A stretch of DNA of 7,763 bases from Campylobacteraceae bacterium (GCA_019162915.1 JAFLKZ010000081.1:268-8030); one strand, 5' to 3'; positions 1 through 6,538 are shown, counted from the stretch's first letter. Translations and numbers: made by a program. The notes: a model not told the origin generated them from the letters alone.

Positions 1-70
1 AGTCATGAATTTTTTTCAATCGCACAACACTGTAACTGGGCACTTCTGAAAAACTAATCTGTGAATTCAT
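1..70 (-). CDS. 5' end of an unrecognised protein (cut by left window edge)
   Basis: An open frame starts at ATG 70-68 and reads leftward without a stop to the window edge, giving 23 codons that begin MNSQISFSEVPSYSVV. An in-frame stop lies a short way upstream, so this ATG is the only reasonable start. The region before it (AAAGAATGAG) is a weak purine-rich ribosome-binding site. The gene follows the MFS gene on the same strand after 62 nt, so it may be in the same transcript. A TATAAT (positions 137-132) overlapping the MFS stop could alternatively give it its own promoter, but no -35 is visible. Too little protein is present to name a family. That it is a real gene rests on position and start context only. 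Confidence 0.45.
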   Translation of the reverse strand, partial: MNSQISFSEVPSYSVVRLKKIHD

Positions 71-132
71 ATACTCATTCTTTGATATTTTTTGAAAAAA
101 TTAACACTTAGCGCACAATAGAAAACTTTGAA

Positions 133-1362
133 TTATATCTTTTCTTCCATTAGACTTCTTTTGGCTGTATTCGAAAGTTGTTTTTGTAACTGATAGGCAA
201 AAAAGAAAGTGATTAAAATAACCAAAGAGAGAAGAGCTACAAAAATTTTCCAACCTAAATACTCAAAGAAAACACCTGGGGCAAAAGTGCCAAATGTTCC
301 TCCTGCATAATAAAAAGAGAGGTAAAGACCATTGGAAATAGCCCGTTTTTCGTGAGCAAGTTTACTAATCAACCCCGAAGCAACGGAGTGAATAATAAAA
401 AAACCTGCACAAAAAACAAACATTCCTCCAAACATCACCATATAATCGTTTATATAAAAAATTTGCAGTCCTATGACATAAATGACAATACCTATAATGA
501 TGGTCTTAGTTTCGCTCCCAAAAAAACGTATCAACGATAAAATACGAATAGAGATAATAAAACCAATGATATAACCAGCATACATCAACCCTACTTTGCC
601 AAAGCCCATCGTACTACTGAATGTTTTTAATTGAAAGGGGAGAAAATTAAGCAATGCTTGAAAAACAAAAAAGATAAAAAACATCATGACATAGATATTG
701 AAAAATGTTTTATTCTTTAAAACATCCATCACTTGGGATAACTTGGGCTTTACAAAGTCCACTTTTACCTCTTCGCTTAGATACTCTAAACACCAAAACA
801 TCCCGATAAGGGCTACCCCTAAAAGAACAAAAAAGAGTCTCCATCCAAAAAAATCACTCAATACACCAGAGAGAAGCCTTCCAATAAATCCGCCAAAGAT
901 AGTCGCTCCAATGTAGTAACCTATCGCTTCTTGAACTTTATCTTTAGGCGTAATAAAACTAATGTAACTCATTAAAGAAGTTAAAACAGCAGGTATAAGA
1001 ATGCCTTGAAGGGCTCGAATACCAAGCAATAGCGGATAAGTATCACTCATCGCAAAAGCGATTTCTAATAACCCTAGTAATAACACGGCATTTTTCAAAA
1101 ATTTCTTCGAAGAGAAGGTTTCTAAAATATACCCATAAAAAATAGGTGCAAACCCAAGAGGGAGCATAATAACAGTCGTAAAGATAACGGCTTCAAAACA
1201 GCTAAGGTTAAACTCTTTTTCAAAAAGTGGTTGAATTGGTTGTACCGCATAAAGTGTGCAAAGTGTTAAAATCGTGCAGGCATAGATAATAGAAAGTTGA
1301 TATTTTTTTAAATAAGTAAAGGGAGGAGACTTTCGTCTCTCCGTTTTACTTGTATTTGTCAA
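133..1362 (-). CDS. MFS transporter, YnfM/AraJ-like efflux type
   Basis: This is an inner-membrane protein of about 409 residues with roughly 12 hydrophobic helices, the normal length and layout for the major facilitator superfamily. The first helix ends in LYAVQPIQPLF, very like the start of YnfM-type drug/sugar exporters. A loop motif GVLSDFFGWR follows in the first half. The substrate cannot be told; export of a small molecule is the family expectation. No in-frame ATG lies near the first helix. The possible starts are TTG codons at 1413, about 1386 and 1362. I chose 1362: it has a GGGA eight bases upstream, gives a short basic N-terminus (TNTSKTERRKS) before helix 1, and overlaps the phosphoribosyltransferase gene by only 17 nt, whereas 1413 would overlap it by 68 nt. 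A GAAA-looped hairpin falls inside the first codons. It is probably translated with the upstream gene. The product class is firm and the start is not. Confidence 0.85.
   Translation of the reverse strand: MTNTSKTERRKSPPFTYLKKYQLSIIYACTILTLCTLYAVQPIQPLFEKEFNLSCFEAVIFTTVIMLPLGFAPIFYGYILETFSSKKFLKNAVLLLGLLEIAFAMSDTYPLLLGIRALQGILIPAVLTSLMSYISFITPKDKVQEAIGYYIGATIFGGFIGRLLSGVLSDFFGWRLFFVLLGVALIGMFWCLEYLSEEVKVDFVKPKLSQVMDVLKNKTFFNIYVMMFFIFFVFQALLNFLPFQLKTFSSTMGFGKVGLMYAGYIIGFIISIRILSLIRFFGSETKTIIIGIVIYVIGLQIFYINDYMVMFGGMFVFCAGFFIIHSVASGLISKLAHEKRAISNGLYLSFYYAGGTFGTFAPGVFFEYLGWKIFVALLSLVILITFFFAYQLQKQLSNTAKRSLMEEKI
1322..1342 (-). terminator. GAAA-tetraloop hairpin just after the phosphoribosyltransferase stop
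   Basis: Read on the minus strand, GGAGAGAC and GTCTCCTCC pair around a GAAA loop, giving eight base pairs with one bulged C. It begins four bases after the phosphoribosyltransferase stop codon. The following bases (CTTTACTTATTT) are only moderately T-rich, so it is a weak terminator at best. It also lies inside the early codons of the MFS frame, so it could attenuate transcription or mask MFS translation instead. Its role is an inference. Confidence 0.35.
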
Positions 1363-1795
1363 TCTGGAAATCCCAGAAAAACTCAATCCATTCTGTCGCT
1401 TCGCGCGCTGCAAAGTCAGGGCGTATTAATGCCTTTTCTTTATAAAAAACAGAAGCTATTTTAAATTCAACGTCGGGGTATTTTTCACCTAAAACTCTTT
1501 GAATCTCGATCATTGTCTCGCCACTATCGATGATGTCATCTACAATAATCACTCTTTTAGCTGTACTCAAATCGGGAATATTGAAGATATTAATCGTATC
1601 AAGTTTTCGTGTCTCTTCATAATGAATCGAGTTAATCGAATACAAAGCTCTAAGCTCTAATGCTTCCGCCAAAAAATGTCCTAGTGTCATACCACCACGT
1701 GCAACGGCCAATATAACATCAGGCGCATACGGTTTAATCTCTTTTGCCAATTTATTGACATCTATTTTAAATTCTTCATAACTGTAATAACGCAA
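1346..1795 (-). CDS. Purine phosphoribosyltransferase, xanthine-guanine (Gpt)-like
   Basis: A 149-residue type I phosphoribosyltransferase, which transfers the ribose-phosphate of PRPP to a purine base to make the nucleotide in the cytoplasm. The PRPP-binding loop VIIVDDIIDSGET is at residues 82-94, and the pyrophosphate loop ARGG is at 32-35. Near the C-terminus WIEFFWD (136-142) matches the base-stacking WIEQPWD segment I know from E. coli Gpt, so xanthine or guanine is the likely base. Length agrees with Gpt (about 150). The start is TTG at 1795 with AAAGGA six bases upstream; that Shine-Dalgarno overlaps the stop codon of the purine permease gene, so the two are closely coupled. Sitting directly after a purine permease supports a salvage role. 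Exact base preference (xanthine, guanine or hypoxanthine) cannot be read from the sequence. Confidence 0.88.
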   Translation of the reverse strand: MRYYSYEEFKIDVNKLAKEIKPYAPDVILAVARGGMTLGHFLAEALELRALYSINSIHYEETRKLDTINIFNIPDLSTAKRVIIVDDIIDSGETMIEIQRVLGEKYPDVEFKIASVFYKEKALIRPDFAAREATEWIEFFWDFQIDKYK

Positions 1796-1801
1796 TTTTT
1801 T

Positions 1802-1807
1802 TCCTTT
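1802..1807 (-). promoter_or_regulatory. Ribosome-binding site AAAGGA deciding the TTG start of the phosphoribosyltransferase
   Basis: AAAGGA lies six bases before TTG 1795-1793 and overlaps the permease stop codon (1808-1806). No ATG is available near this site in the right frame, so this site supports TTG as the true start and suggests translational coupling. Confidence 0.7.
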
Positions 1808-3086
1808 ATTGAACGATAAATACGATTAAACTAACCACGGTGAGAAACACAATGCCAAAATTAATGTCTTTGAACTCTTTTTTAATCAGTTTGATAATAA
1901 GATAAGAAATCAAACCAAACGCCAAACCATTGGTAATCGAAAATGTTAAAGGCATCATAATAACAATCATAAATGTCGAAACAGCCACAGCCGTATCTTT
2001 AAAGTTAATATGAGAAAGCTCACTAAACATCAACACACCAACCATTACTAAAACAGGATATATCGCATTTTCAGGGATAGCTTTGAACAAAGGCATCATG
2101 AAAAGTGTTAAAATAAATAAAAGTCCTGTAGTAACCGCTGTCAAGCCTGTTCTTCCACCCTCTTCAACACCCGCGGCACTTTCAATAAAAGCGGTTGTCG
2201 TAGAAACACCAAATAAAGCACCACAAGTTGTAGCGGCTGCATCTACTTCAAGAGTTTTTTGAAGTTCTTTGCCATCTTCTTTGAAAAGACCCGCACGATA
2301 TCCAACGCCTGCAAGTGTTCCTAGTGAATCAAATAAATCAGTAATTAAAAAAGTGATAACCACAGGGAAAAGTGCTAAGGTCAAAGCAGACATAATATCA
2401 AGTTCTAATGCAATAGGACTGATGGATGCGGGCATAGAGAAAAATGAAGTTGGATAAGGAGCAATGCCCACAACCCAAGCAATCAGTGCGGTTAAAAGAA
2501 CTGCTACAATAAACGCCCCTTTAACTTTCCACGCATAAAATGCAAATACCAAGATCAAGCCGACAACACCCAAAAGTACATTTGGGTCTTTAAAGTTACC
2601 AACACCCACTAAAACAGCAGGATTTGCCACAACCATTCCCATACTTTTCAAACCGATAAATGCGATAAATGAACCAATACCCGCACTAATAGCGCGTCTT
2701 AAATCCATAGAGATACTACGCATAATCCATACGCGAAGTGGGGTTAAAGAGAGGATTAAGAACAAAAGTCCAGACACAAAAACAACACCCAAAGCCGTTT
2801 GCCAAGGCACTTTCATGCCAAGTACTAAACCAAAAGTAAAGTACGCATTAAGCCCCATACCTACGCTCATCGCGATTGGCGTATTTGCCCAAAGACCATT
2901 TACAATGGTGGAGAAGATAGTAATTAAAGCAGTTGCTGTAATTAACGCTTCCATTGGCATACCTGTTTTGCTCATAATAATGGCATTCACAGGCACAATA
3001 TACATCATAGTCAAAAATGTCGTCAACCCAGCCATAAGCTCCGTTTTAACATTGGTACCGTTTTTTTCAAGTTTGAAAAAATCCAA
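1806..3086 (-). CDS. NCS2-family purine permease (AzgA/GhxP type)
   Basis: A 426-residue, highly hydrophobic inner-membrane protein of the NCS2 nucleobase transporter family, AzgA branch, which takes up adenine, guanine or hypoxanthine, usually with protons. Family marks are GMGLNAYFTF (76-85), DLFDSLGT (250-257) and the signature TTAFIESAAGVEEGGRTG (about 298-314), in which E302 sits in the expected substrate region. Length is usual for the family (about 430). The start is TTG at 3086, with AAGGAT six bases upstream and no ATG alternative near the N-terminus, which begins MDFFKLEKNGTNVKTE as in typical AzgA proteins. It lies 12 nt after mqnE and 10 nt before the phosphoribosyltransferase, so it is in one operon with both. 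This suggests uptake or recapture of a purine base that the next enzyme turns into a nucleotide. The exact base is not known. Confidence 0.93.
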   Translation of the reverse strand: MDFFKLEKNGTNVKTELMAGLTTFLTMMYIVPVNAIIMSKTGMPMEALITATALITIFSTIVNGLWANTPIAMSVGMGLNAYFTFGLVLGMKVPWQTALGVVFVSGLLFLILSLTPLRVWIMRSISMDLRRAISAGIGSFIAFIGLKSMGMVVANPAVLVGVGNFKDPNVLLGVVGLILVFAFYAWKVKGAFIVAVLLTALIAWVVGIAPYPTSFFSMPASISPIALELDIMSALTLALFPVVITFLITDLFDSLGTLAGVGYRAGLFKEDGKELQKTLEVDAAATTCGALFGVSTTTAFIESAAGVEEGGRTGLTAVTTGLLFILTLFMMPLFKAIPENAIYPVLVMVGVLMFSELSHINFKDTAVAVSTFMIVIMMPLTFSITNGLAFGLISYLIIKLIKKEFKDINFGIVFLTVVSLIVFIVQ

Positions 3087-3092
3087 AGTGTA

Positions 3093-3098
3093 ATCCTT
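3093..3098 (-). promoter_or_regulatory. Ribosome-binding site AAGGAT deciding the TTG start of the permease
   Basis: AAGGAT directly follows the mqnE stop codon (3101-3099) and precedes TTG 3086-3084 by six bases. It is the same arrangement as at the next gene junction, and it supports TTG as the true start. Confidence 0.7.
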
Positions 3099-4160
3099 TT
3101 AGTAAGTTTTTAATTCATTGTATAAACTATCGCGTTGTACTGGGGTAAAACCACTTGTTTCTATAAGTTCTAAAAATGTCTCTATTTTCAATCCATGCGC
3201 ACTTGAAGCACCTGCGGCTGATTGAATGGCTTCCGCTTCGATGGTTCCATCTAAGTCATCAGCCCCATATTCAAGTGCCACCAATGCCAAGTTAATTGTC
3301 GATGTTGCCCAGTAAGCTTTGATATGACCGATGTTATCGAGCATCAAACGGCTAATCGCATAGGTTTTTAAAATTTCCGTAGAACTTAAAAAGTCCTCTA
3401 CATGTAAATAGTTATTTTCACGTTGGTACACAAGAGGAATGAAAGCATTGAAGCCTCCTGTTTTATCTTGCAAATCTCGAAGTCTCAGCATGTGGTCGAT
3501 TCTATCTTCTCTTTTTTCTACATGACCAAACAACATGGTGGCATTAGATTGTTTGCCTCTTTTATGCCATGCTTCATGGATATCTAGCCATTGTTGTGAG
3601 CTTACTTTACCTTTGCAGATATAATCTCGCACTTTTTCAGCAAAGATTTCAGCACCGCCTCCAGGCATAGAATCAACACCATAAGCAACCATTTTATCGA
3701 TAATGGTCTCAACACTTTGACCATATTGTTCACTTAAAAAATTAATTTCTGCTGCGGTTAAAGCCTTTACATGTAAATGGGGAAATGCTTGTTTAACTTT
3801 TGAAAAAATCTCCAAATACCATTCTAGCCCTGTATCAGGATTGTGTGCGGAGACGATATGAACTTCTGTAATGCCATTTTGAACAGAGTTTTTAACAGTC
3901 TCTAAAATAGTTTCATGACTCAAGGTGTAAGGATTTGGATTTTTACGATTAGCGCTAAACGCACAAAACTTGCAGATATCTTTGCAGATATTAGTGGGGT
4001 TAATATGACGGTTGATATTAAAAAAAGCTTTATTTCCGTGGCGTGCTCTGCGCCTTTGAGAAGCATAATGACCAAGCGTAAAGAGGTCAAGCTCATAGAG
4101 TGCTACACCATCTTCTAAACTTAATCGTTGATTGCTTTCTAATTTATCGATAAGATTCAT
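3099..4160 (-). CDS. mqnE: Aminofutalosine synthase MqnE (radical SAM)
   Basis: A 353-residue radical SAM enzyme. MqnE joins the enolpyruvyl group of 3-(1-carboxyvinyl)oxybenzoate to adenosine from SAM, forming aminofutalosine in the futalosine route to menaquinone. The iron-sulphur motif is C59-x3-C63-x2-C66, set in INRHINPTNIC and CKFCAFS, which is the MqnE form rather than the MqnC (cyclase) form. GGGAEIF lies mid-protein, and the length fits the family (about 350-370). The start is ATG 4160, preceded in frame by a TAG two codons upstream, so it cannot begin earlier; the Shine-Dalgarno is weak. It is first in an operon with a purine permease and a phosphoribosyltransferase. In Campylobacter and Helicobacter, aminofutalosine is cleaved by the MTAN nucleosidase, which releases adenine; this may explain the purine-handling neighbours. 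Other mqn genes are not in the window. Confidence 0.94.
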   Translation of the reverse strand: MNLIDKLESNQRLSLEDGVALYELDLFTLGHYASQRRRARHGNKAFFNINRHINPTNICKDICKFCAFSANRKNPNPYTLSHETILETVKNSVQNGITEVHIVSAHNPDTGLEWYLEIFSKVKQAFPHLHVKALTAAEINFLSEQYGQSVETIIDKMVAYGVDSMPGGGAEIFAEKVRDYICKGKVSSQQWLDIHEAWHKRGKQSNATMLFGHVEKREDRIDHMLRLRDLQDKTGGFNAFIPLVYQRENNYLHVEDFLSSTEILKTYAISRLMLDNIGHIKAYWATSTINLALVALEYGADDLDGTIEAEAIQSAAGASSAHGLKIETFLELIETSGFTPVQRDSLYNELKTY

Positions 4161-4191
4161 CAGCTACTTTCATCATTTAAAATAAAGCAGG

Positions 4192-4200
4192 ATTCTAGCA
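4192..4200 (-). promoter_or_regulatory. Extended -10 promoter for the mqnE operon
   Basis: TGC followed by TAGAAT on the minus strand is a good extended -10 element (TGN-TAtAAT like). It lies about 32 bases before the mqnE ATG, giving a leader of about 25 nt. No -35 is recognisable 17 bases upstream, which is normal for Campylobacterota housekeeping promoters. Confidence 0.5.
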
Positions 4201-4220
4201 ACTTTTTTTATAAAGAGAGG

Positions 4221-4249
4221 TTAAAGTATTTTATATCTTTGGGTATAAT
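4221..4249 (+). promoter_or_regulatory. Sigma-70 promoter for the DUF350/pentapeptide operon
   Basis: TTAAAG (4221-4226), a 17-base T-rich spacer and a perfect TATAAT (4244-4249) form a strong Campylobacter-style promoter. Transcription would begin near 4256, only about 13 nt before the ATG at 4269, with AAGG as the ribosome-binding site between them. It is divergent from the mqnE promoter; the two -10 boxes are about 45 bp apart. Confidence 0.75.
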
Positions 4250-4268
4250 TCGAAAAAAAGGCTATCAC

Positions 4269-4673
4269 ATGTTTCTTAACTATTTTCTCTCTTTTGGACT
4301 CTTCTTCTTAACTTCTATAACAATCGTTGCTCTATTTTTCTTTCTTTATGCCAAAGTCACCCCTTATGATGATTATCAAATGATTTTCAGCGACAACAAC
4401 ACAGCCTCCGCACTTGGATTTGGTGGTGCAGTTTTAGGGCTTTGTATCCCTCTTTACAGTGCACTTACAAACTCTATCTCATACTTAGACTTTGTGACTT
4501 GGGCAGGTGTAGCAATGTTTGTTCAGCTTCTTTTTGCCTTTGGAATGACACGTTTGGGTGGAAGATTCTCTGTTGAAAAGCATATCAACAATGGTGATAT
4601 TGCCGTGGGAGCGCTAATGGCTTTTATGTCTATTTCCATTGGCTTGCTTAATGCGGGGTCTATGAGTTATTAA
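4269..4673 (+). CDS. DUF350 (YjfL-type) four-helix membrane protein
   Basis: A 134-residue inner-membrane protein with four hydrophobic helices at about 5-30, 47-68, 73-95 and 109-130. The second helix region (ALGFGGAVLGLCIPLYSAL) and the last one (GDIAVGALMAFMSISIGLLN, followed by AGSMSY) are typical of DUF350/YjfL proteins. The molecular function is not established for the family. The start is ATG 4269 with AAGG seven bases upstream. The frame is open further upstream to a TTG at 4239, but that would place the TATAAT promoter box inside the gene, so I reject it. The pentapeptide-repeat gene follows after 11 nt and is almost certainly co-transcribed. A link between the two proteins is possible but unproven. 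Confidence 0.88.
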   Translation: MFLNYFLSFGLFFLTSITIVALFFFLYAKVTPYDDYQMIFSDNNTASALGFGGAVLGLCIPLYSALTNSISYLDFVTWAGVAMFVQLLFAFGMTRLGGRFSVEKHINNGDIAVGALMAFMSISIGLLNAGSMSY

Positions 4674-4684
4674 AAGACATTACC

Positions 4685-5290
4685 ATGACACTAGAATGTA
4701 TGACTGATAATATGGATGTATTTGCAGAAAACTTTAAAGGAGTGAATCTGCATGGTTTAAAAATCACCAAAGCGGAGTTTGATGACTGTACCTTTGTTTC
4801 GTGTGATTTTAGTGAAACTTTTTTCTCCTCCTGTAAATTTACCGAATGCCGTTTTGAAAATTGCAACCTAAGTCTGGCAAAATTCACTAACACTAAAATG
4901 AGCGATGTTAAGTTTACAGCGTGCAAAATGGTCGGGATTGATTGGACAAAAGCAGATTGGCACAGTCTACTTAATGCTGAGCCACTGCACTTTCGTGATT
5001 GCATTATCGATGATGGCAACTTTTTCGGTTTAAGCTTAGAGGGAATTATCATAAAAGAGTGCCGAGTCAAAGAGGTCGATTTTCGCAATGCAATACTGAA
5101 AAAAGCCGATTTTACGGGAAGTAATTTGAAGGGATCATTATTCAATAATACCCATTTAGAAGAAGCTAACTTTTTTGACGCGCAAAACACGATGATCGAT
5201 ATACGGTTAAATCATCTTAAAGGAGCAATTTTCAGACGATTTGAAGCACTGTTTCTACTCGAATCAATGGGAATCGTGCTTGTAGATTAG
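4685..5290 (+). CDS. Pentapeptide-repeat protein, Qnr-like architecture
   Basis: A 201-residue protein, most of it a right-handed quadrilateral beta-helix built of pentapeptides with a central F/L/M/W every five residues. The first block runs from about residue 17 to 95 with central residues at 32, 37, 42, 47, 52, 57 and on to 92. The chain breaks at about 95-102 (LLNAEPLH), and the repeats resume with the register shifted by one residue (103, 113, 118, 123 and on to 163). The C-terminus RRFEALFLLESMGIVLVD is like the dimerising helix and tail of Qnr proteins (for example ASLLMERLGI in QnrB). Qnr proteins mimic DNA and protect gyrase from quinolones; that function is not shown here, and the protein is a little shorter than Qnr (about 214-218). 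No signal peptide is visible. The start at ATG 4685 has a weak Shine-Dalgarno; ATG 4700 is an alternative. It is co-transcribed with the DUF350 gene. Confidence 0.88.
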   Translation: MTLECMTDNMDVFAENFKGVNLHGLKITKAEFDDCTFVSCDFSETFFSSCKFTECRFENCNLSLAKFTNTKMSDVKFTACKMVGIDWTKADWHSLLNAEPLHFRDCIIDDGNFFGLSLEGIIIKECRVKEVDFRNAILKKADFTGSNLKGSLFNNTHLEEANFFDAQNTMIDIRLNHLKGAIFRRFEALFLLESMGIVLVD

Positions 5291-5295
5291 GCACT

Positions 5296-5323
5296 ATAAG
5301 TTCTTTACATGTAAAGAACTTAT
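5296..5323. repeat. Perfect 28-bp palindrome centred on ACATGT
   Basis: ATAAGTTCTTTACA (5296-5309) is followed immediately by its exact reverse complement (5310-5323). It begins five bases after the pentapeptide gene stop codon. No T-run follows on either strand, so it is not a standard terminator, although an RNA hairpin could still stop transcription or protect the 3' end of the message. Its core, TTTACATGTAAA, recurs at 3766-3777, and TACATGTA also occurs at 3399-3406 inside mqnE. Confidence 0.8.
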
Positions 5324-5329
5324 CAAAGA

Positions 5330-5351
5330 AAGAGGCCACTCAAAGCCTCTT
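5330..5351 (-). terminator. Probable terminator of the methyltransferase/DUF262 operon
   Basis: AAGAGGC and GCCTCTT form a seven-base-pair stem around an eight-base loop. Read on the minus strand, it lies about 75 bases past the DUF262-HNH stop codon and is followed by TCTTTG, a modest T-rich tail. It could also serve the plus-strand operon, where the tail is poorer. The rest of the intergenic stretch 5352-5425 shows nothing I can name. Confidence 0.45.
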
Positions 5352-5425
5352 CATGAAGGTTTTACAAAAAGTTAAAAGTTTAGCTCGGACCCTTTTATTT
5401 TGAAAAATCAACAAATTAAGACTCA

Positions 5426-6538
5426 TTATTTTCCTGACTTCATTCGATTATGCAATTTACATAACATTTGACAATTATTTGGCTCAGTTTTTCCACCCTC
5501 ATGCCAAGGCGTTATATGGTCAGCTTCCATCTCGTTTAGCTCATAATGAATTTTTTCACTTTTATTTTTTTCACACGCGAAACATTTCCCTTTTTGTCTC
5601 TCAAAAGCTTCTCGTTTCATTTTATCGGTAAAAGCTCTTATATTGAGATATTTCTCCTTGCCTGTTAGCAAATACTCATATATCCCTTTTTTGCTATTAA
5701 TATCCTCATCTTGCATAAGGGCTGATATTTTGGCTTCTAGCGTTTTTGGGTCTAAAGTTTTATCATCTTTGAATTCATTGTACAAAATACCCCATTCTAT
5801 CCCTTTCATCTCTTTACGATATTTTGGAAATACCGCACTTACCCAGTCGATAACACTTTTAAAATACAACCAAAGTTCATTGGCATTTGTATCGTGTTGA
5901 TGAGTCGCCATATAGTTTTCGAGTGTAGTGCTACTTTTTGAAGCAATCCATTCAATAGCAGTCTCCAAATAATCTTGCCGATTGACCGCACCACTCATAT
6001 AGTGATTTGCCATACTGTATGCCACACAGCCATTTTTACTAAAATACTTTTTTGCTTCGGTTACCCAAGAGCCACTATACACAGCATTTCGTAACTCTTG
6101 CTCACTGAGTTCTTCCCCTGCAATATTGATAGTCTTAAACCACTCCAATTTTTCACTATCGGTTCCACTGCAAAAATAAACCATCAATTTATAGTCTAGA
6201 ATTTGGCTTTGCTCATCATTTTGTAAGTTGTGAAAATACCGCATCATGTAGGCAAAATCTCCATTAATATATTGAGCTATGGATATGGTTCTTTGTTGCC
6301 CATCTATCACCTCATAACTACCATCAATTTTTTCCGCCCAGTACATTACATTAAGCGGAAAAGCCTTCGTTACGGTATCTATCACCGCTTCTCGTTGTTT
6401 ATCTTTATAAACAAATTCTCGCTGATACGGAGGTCGTATATCAAGCTTTCCACCAAATCCAACAACTCCGTCTTCTTCATTATCATTGTAACCGTTTGTG
6501 AGTTCTCGTATGGTTATCTCTTTAAGTTCAATTTTCAT
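5426..6538 (-). CDS. DUF262-HNH fusion protein (putative nuclease of a restriction system)
   Basis: A 370-residue protein. Residues about 1-150 are a DUF262 (GmrSD N-terminal, ParB/sulfiredoxin-like) domain: RPPYQREFVY at 35-44 and the NTPase hallmark DGQQR at 79-83. The middle (about 150-300) is mostly helical and unassigned. The C-terminus is an HNH nuclease: C319-x2-C322, EADHI (338-342, with D340 and H341), a GG turn, NNCQ (354-357) and C360-x2-H363, which give zinc ligands and the catalytic His. DUF262 proteins such as GmrS, BrxU and SspE use nucleotides and sense modified DNA; here a plain HNH replaces their DUF1524 nuclease part, and the protein is shorter than those fusions (600 or more). 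The ATG overlaps the methyltransferase stop in ATGA, so the two are translationally coupled. Cleavage of unmodified or foreign DNA is inferred, not shown. Confidence 0.88.
   Translation of the reverse strand: MKIELKEITIRELTNGYNDNEEDGVVGFGGKLDIRPPYQREFVYKDKQREAVIDTVTKAFPLNVMYWAEKIDGSYEVIDGQQRTISIAQYINGDFAYMMRYFHNLQNDEQSQILDYKLMVYFCSGTDSEKLEWFKTINIAGEELSEQELRNAVYSGSWVTEAKKYFSKNGCVAYSMANHYMSGAVNRQDYLETAIEWIASKSSTTLENYMATHQHDTNANELWLYFKSVIDWVSAVFPKYRKEMKGIEWGILYNEFKDDKTLDPKTLEAKISALMQDEDINSKKGIYEYLLTGKEKYLNIRAFTDKMKREAFERQKGKCFACEKNKSEKIHYELNEMEADHITPWHEGGKTEPNNCQMLCKLHNRMKSGK

Noticed and set aside
88..100. TTTTTTGAAAAAA inverted repeat as a terminator after the MFS gene
   Set aside because: The stem is all A-T with a single-base centre and no stable loop; it is expected by chance in such AT-rich sequence.
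4239..4268. Upstream TTG extension of the DUF350 gene
   Set aside because: It would translate through the TATAAT promoter box and adds a basic stretch (GIIRKKGYH) not expected before the first helix; ATG 4269 has a good ribosome-binding site.
4660..5190. Long minus-strand open frame opposite the pentapeptide gene
   Set aside because: It is antisense to a clear repeat protein, has no ribosome-binding site or family resemblance, and its open state follows from the repetitive codons of the real gene.
63..5776. GAATTC sites (63-68 and 5771-5776) as evidence for the methyltransferase target
   Set aside because: Two sites in 7.8 kb is about what composition predicts, so there is neither avoidance nor enrichment and specificity cannot be inferred.
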